DNA of 64,000 bases from Roseateles asaccharophilus. GTDB lineage: Bacteria > Pseudomonadota > Gammaproteobacteria > Burkholderiales > Burkholderiaceae_C. Location: positions 62,001-126,000 of the forward strand of contig NZ_SNXE01000008.1 of assembly GCF_004362405.1 (NCBI RefSeq), read 5' to 3'. Shown here piece after piece: positions 61,951 to 64,000 of this stretch. The notes under the pieces were generated by a model. The model did no database searches. It had not been told where the DNA came from and worked only from the letters and a program-made list of their open reading frames with translations. Position 1 is the stretch's first letter; the number at the start of each line of letters is the position of its first letter. The position numbers and the translations under genes were made by a program.

Positions 61951-62655
61951 ATGAATACCTCGCGTCAACCCTCCGAGCTCGGTGTCGCGGTGCTGCCGCA
62001 GCAGCAGGCTGCCGGGCGTCGCGAAGGACTTCTGGCCAGCCACCGCGTGCTGCGCAACACCTATGCACTGCTGGGCATGACCCTGCTGTGGGCCGCCGCG
62101 GTGGCGGGCGGCAGCGCCGCCCTGGGACTGCCGCGCCCCGGCATCCTGCTGACCCTGGGCGGCTATTTCGGCCTGCTGTTCCTGACCTACAAGCTGGCCA
62201 ACAGCGGCTGGGGTTTGCTCGCGGTCTTTGGCCTGACCGGCTTCATGGGCTACACCCTGGGCCCCATCGTCAACCATTACCTGGGCATGAGCGGTGGTGG
62301 CCAGATCGTCACCCTGGCTCTGGGTACCACGGCAGCCACCTTCTTTGCCCTGTCGGCTTGGGTGCTGACGAGCAAGCGTGACTTCAGCTTCATGGGCGGC
62401 TTTCTGTTTGCCGGCATGGTGGTGGCGCTGCTGATGGGTCTGGCCGCCATGTTCTTCCAGCTACCCGCCCTGGCACTGGCGGTGTCCGGCCTGGTGGTGC
62501 TGCTGTCCAGCGGCCTGATCCTGATGGAGACCAGCCGCATCGTGCACGGCGGTGAAACCAACTACATCCTGGCGACGGTGGGCCTGTTCGTCTCGATCTT
62601 CAACCTGTTCTCTGCACTGCTGAGCCTGTTTGGCTTCGGCAGCAGCAACGAGTGA
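61951..62655 (+). CDS. Bax inhibitor-1 / YccA-family membrane protein
   Basis: The 234-residue protein has seven hydrophobic helices. LLASHRVLRNTYALLGMTLL, GLTGFMGYTLGPIVNHYL and ETSRIVHGGETNYILATVGL are typical of bacterial Bax1-I/YccA, which modulate FtsH or membrane Ca2+ leak. AAAGGA at 61938-61943 supports ATG 61951. A strong terminator lies about 80 bases downstream. Confidence 0.92.
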   Translation: MNTSRQPSELGVAVLPQQQAAGRREGLLASHRVLRNTYALLGMTLLWAAAVAGGSAALGLPRPGILLTLGGYFGLLFLTYKLANSGWGLLAVFGLTGFMGYTLGPIVNHYLGMSGGGQIVTLALGTTAATFFALSAWVLTSKRDFSFMGGFLFAGMVVALLMGLAAMFFQLPALALAVSGLVVLLSSGLILMETSRIVHGGETNYILATVGLFVSIFNLFSALLSLFGFGSSNE

Positions 62656-62732
62656 TCAGCCGCCAGAGCTGAAACGATTGTGTGAGGACTCCCTGAGTCT
62701 TGGGCTGACGGCCTGAAGCGATTCAAGTCAAT

Positions 62733-62778
62733 GAGCCACGCCGGCGCCGCTTTACCGCGGTGGCCGGCTCTTTTTTTT
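62733..62778 (+). terminator. Rho-independent terminator after the Bax1-I gene
   Basis: GAGCC (62733-62737) and GGCTC (62766-62770) enclose GC-rich inner pairs and run into eight T residues (62771-62778). The rest of the 268-base gap up to yaaA holds nothing I can support. Confidence 0.75.
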
Positions 62779-62923
62779 GCTGCGGTGCGACTGCGAGGGC
62801 TGTCCGGGGCTGCGGCCGGCCTGGCCGCCAGCGACAGCTTCGTCACCCCCGGGATCGCCATGATGCTGGCGCAGCAAGACCTGATCAGCGCGGGCTGGGT
62901 GAGGGCGCGGCACAATGCCGGCC

Positions 62924-63709
62924 ATGCTTTATCTGCTCTCGCCCGCCAAGTCGCTGGACTATGAAACCCCCGTGCCGCCCGCGCTGGCGGCGCTGGCCAC
63001 CGAACCTCAGTTCCTGTCCCAATCCAGCACCTTGATCGAGGTGCTGCGCCACAAGAGCGTGGCCGATATCTCGGCCCTGATGGAACTCTCCGAAGCCCTG
63101 TCCACCCTCAATGTGGAGCGTTACCGGGCCTGGGAGCCGCGCTTCACCGAGGCCAACAGCCGGCCGGCGGTGCTGGCCTTCAATGGCGATGTGTACGAGG
63201 GCTTGCAGGCCCACAGCCTGAGCCTGGCGCAGCTGCAGTGGGCCCAGGAGCATGTGGCCATTCTCTCGGGTCTGTACGGGGTCTTGCGGCCGCTGGATCG
63301 CATGCAGCCCTATCGCCTGGAGATGGGCACGCGACTGGCCACCGCACGGGGCAAGAACCTCTACGAGTTCTGGGGCGACAGCCTGGCCGAGCACCTGAAC
63401 CGTCGCGTTGCGGCCAGCCAGGTACCCGTCATCGTGAACCTGGCCTCGCAGGAGTATTTCCGCGCTGCCGACCGCAAGCTGCTGCAGCCGCGCGTGATCG
63501 AGTGCCAGTTCGAGGACTGGAAGAACGGCCAGTACAAGATCATCAGCTTCTTCGCCAAGCGCGCCCGCGGCTTGATGGCGCGCTACTGCATCGAGAAGCG
63601 CATCGACACCCCCGAGGGCCTGTGCGGCTTCAATGTCGAGGGCTATGCCTATCAGGCCGAGCTCTCCACGCCTGAGCGCCTGCTGTTCCGGCGCCGTCTG
63701 GTCGACTGA
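62924..63709 (+). CDS. yaaA: Peroxide stress protein YaaA
   Basis: DNA- and iron-associated protein that limits oxidative damage in E. coli. The 261-residue DUF328 protein starts MLYLLSPAKSLDYETP and holds FNGDVYEGLQA, ILSGLYGVLRPLDRMQPYRLEMG and ASQEYFRA, all family blocks, at normal length. ATG 62915 is three codons upstream in the same frame; no Shine-Dalgarno distinguishes them, and 62924 fits the family N-terminus. Confidence 0.93.
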   Translation: MLYLLSPAKSLDYETPVPPALAALATEPQFLSQSSTLIEVLRHKSVADISALMELSEALSTLNVERYRAWEPRFTEANSRPAVLAFNGDVYEGLQAHSLSLAQLQWAQEHVAILSGLYGVLRPLDRMQPYRLEMGTRLATARGKNLYEFWGDSLAEHLNRRVAASQVPVIVNLASQEYFRAADRKLLQPRVIECQFEDWKNGQYKIISFFAKRARGLMARYCIEKRIDTPEGLCGFNVEGYAYQAELSTPERLLFRRRLVD

Positions 63710-63741
63710 GATCACCCCGGCTTGTTGCAGAATCGCGGCTC

Positions 63742-64000
63742 ATGAATGCTGCACAGACCATCACGCCCGAGCTGCGTCAGTGGATTGTTGAACAGGCCCG
63801 AGCGGGTGTCGGTCCGGAGCAGGTGCTCAAGGCCATGATGAGCAGCGGCTGGGAAGAGGCCGTCGCCATCCAGGCCCTGGAGCAGACCCTGGAAGGCTAT
63901 CTGCACCAGCACGCCAGCGCCAACAGCCTGCCACCGCCCTCGCGCGTGCCGTTGCCGGATCTGGCCGGCGCCCCGTCCAGCCTGGTGGTGGACGGGCATG
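63742..64000 (+). CDS. 2OG-Fe(II) oxygenase (N-terminal part only)
   Basis: The frame is open to the window edge. The visible 86 residues begin MNAAQTITPELRQWIVEQAR, with WEEAVAIQALEQTL and the Pro-rich stretch leading to PDLAGAPSSLVVDGH, the N-terminal pattern of Burkholderiales prolyl-4-hydroxylase-like 2OG-Fe(II) oxygenases. The catalytic HxD...H motif would lie beyond the edge, so the assignment rests on the N-terminal region only. Confidence 0.65.
   Translation, partial: MNAAQTITPELRQWIVEQARAGVGPEQVLKAMMSSGWEEAVAIQALEQTLEGYLHQHASANSLPPPSRVPLPDLAGAPSSLVVDGH

Noticed and set aside
62731-62964. A 77-codon frame between the Bax1-I gene and yaaA
   Set aside because: It runs across the terminator T-run and the yaaA start, with no family signal or ribosome-binding site.

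Overview
The window is GC-rich (coding third positions mostly G/C), almost fully coding, and Gram-negative: LPS-type outer-membrane proteins, TolC, a TonB receptor, GlnD and UppP. The gene orders sdhE-gltA, rpsP-rimM-trmD-rplS and pcm-rhodanese-tolC, and the protein sequences, point to a betaproteobacterium of the order Burkholderiales, probably a Roseateles/Leptothrix-type relative. That assignment is inference from family recognition, not a database match.

Region by region. 1-7 kb holds core genes: the end of sdhE, citrate synthase, the rpsP-rimM-trmD-rplS ribosome/tRNA operon, a CoA-type Nudix hydrolase and a CbiB-like membrane protein. 7-15 kb is mixed housekeeping: Tim44-like protein, SDR, RluA pseudouridine synthase, tyrosine phosphatase, TPR protein, a diguanylate cyclase with a duplicated sensor domain, a thioesterase, a family 3 solute-binding protein and MipA. 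15-20 kb is uronate locus A: KDG kinase diverging from uronate dehydrogenase and a TRAP (P-Q-M) transporter. 20-29 kb is a signalling block: a winged-helix/TPR regulator behind an eight-codon leader ORF, a frameshifted Cache-domain protein, a CHASE8-GGDEF-EAL protein, a small phosphate-binding-like protein, a porin, a chemoreceptor and a YgjV protein. 29-47 kb is pectin locus B, two divergent operons around 36.2 kb. The leftward one is kdgF, TonB receptor, CE12-PL1 fusion, GH43 lipoprotein. The rightward one is kduI, kduD, a four-gene sugar ABC transporter, oligogalacturonate lyase, CE8-PL1 fusion, and an IclR/KdgR-type regulator. 47-50 kb is a decayed patch with a SugE exporter, a solute-binding-protein remnant, orphan ORFs, an integrase remnant and tRNA-Ala(CGC). 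50-64 kb returns to core genes: a kynurenine-formamidase-like hydrolase, DUF2788/DUF2189, selU, glnD, map, uppP, a TetR regulator, pcm, rhodanese, tolC, nhaR, a Bax1-I protein, yaaA and the start of a 2OG-Fe(II) oxygenase.

How the genes work together. Locus B reads as an outside-to-inside route for pectin. Secreted fusions de-esterify and cut the polymer, the TonB receptor and ABC transporter bring in oligomers, and the lyase Ogl cuts them to unsaturated monouronate. KdgF, KduI and KduD then convert this to 2-keto-3-deoxygluconate (KDG). Locus A supplies the KDG kinase and a TRAP importer plus dehydrogenase for free uronic acids. Matching TGAAAC/GTTTCA-type palindromes lie in the divergent promoters of both loci, which suggests that the regulator encoded at 46.1 kb controls both. 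The KDPG aldolase and the uxa or glucarate steps are not in this window.
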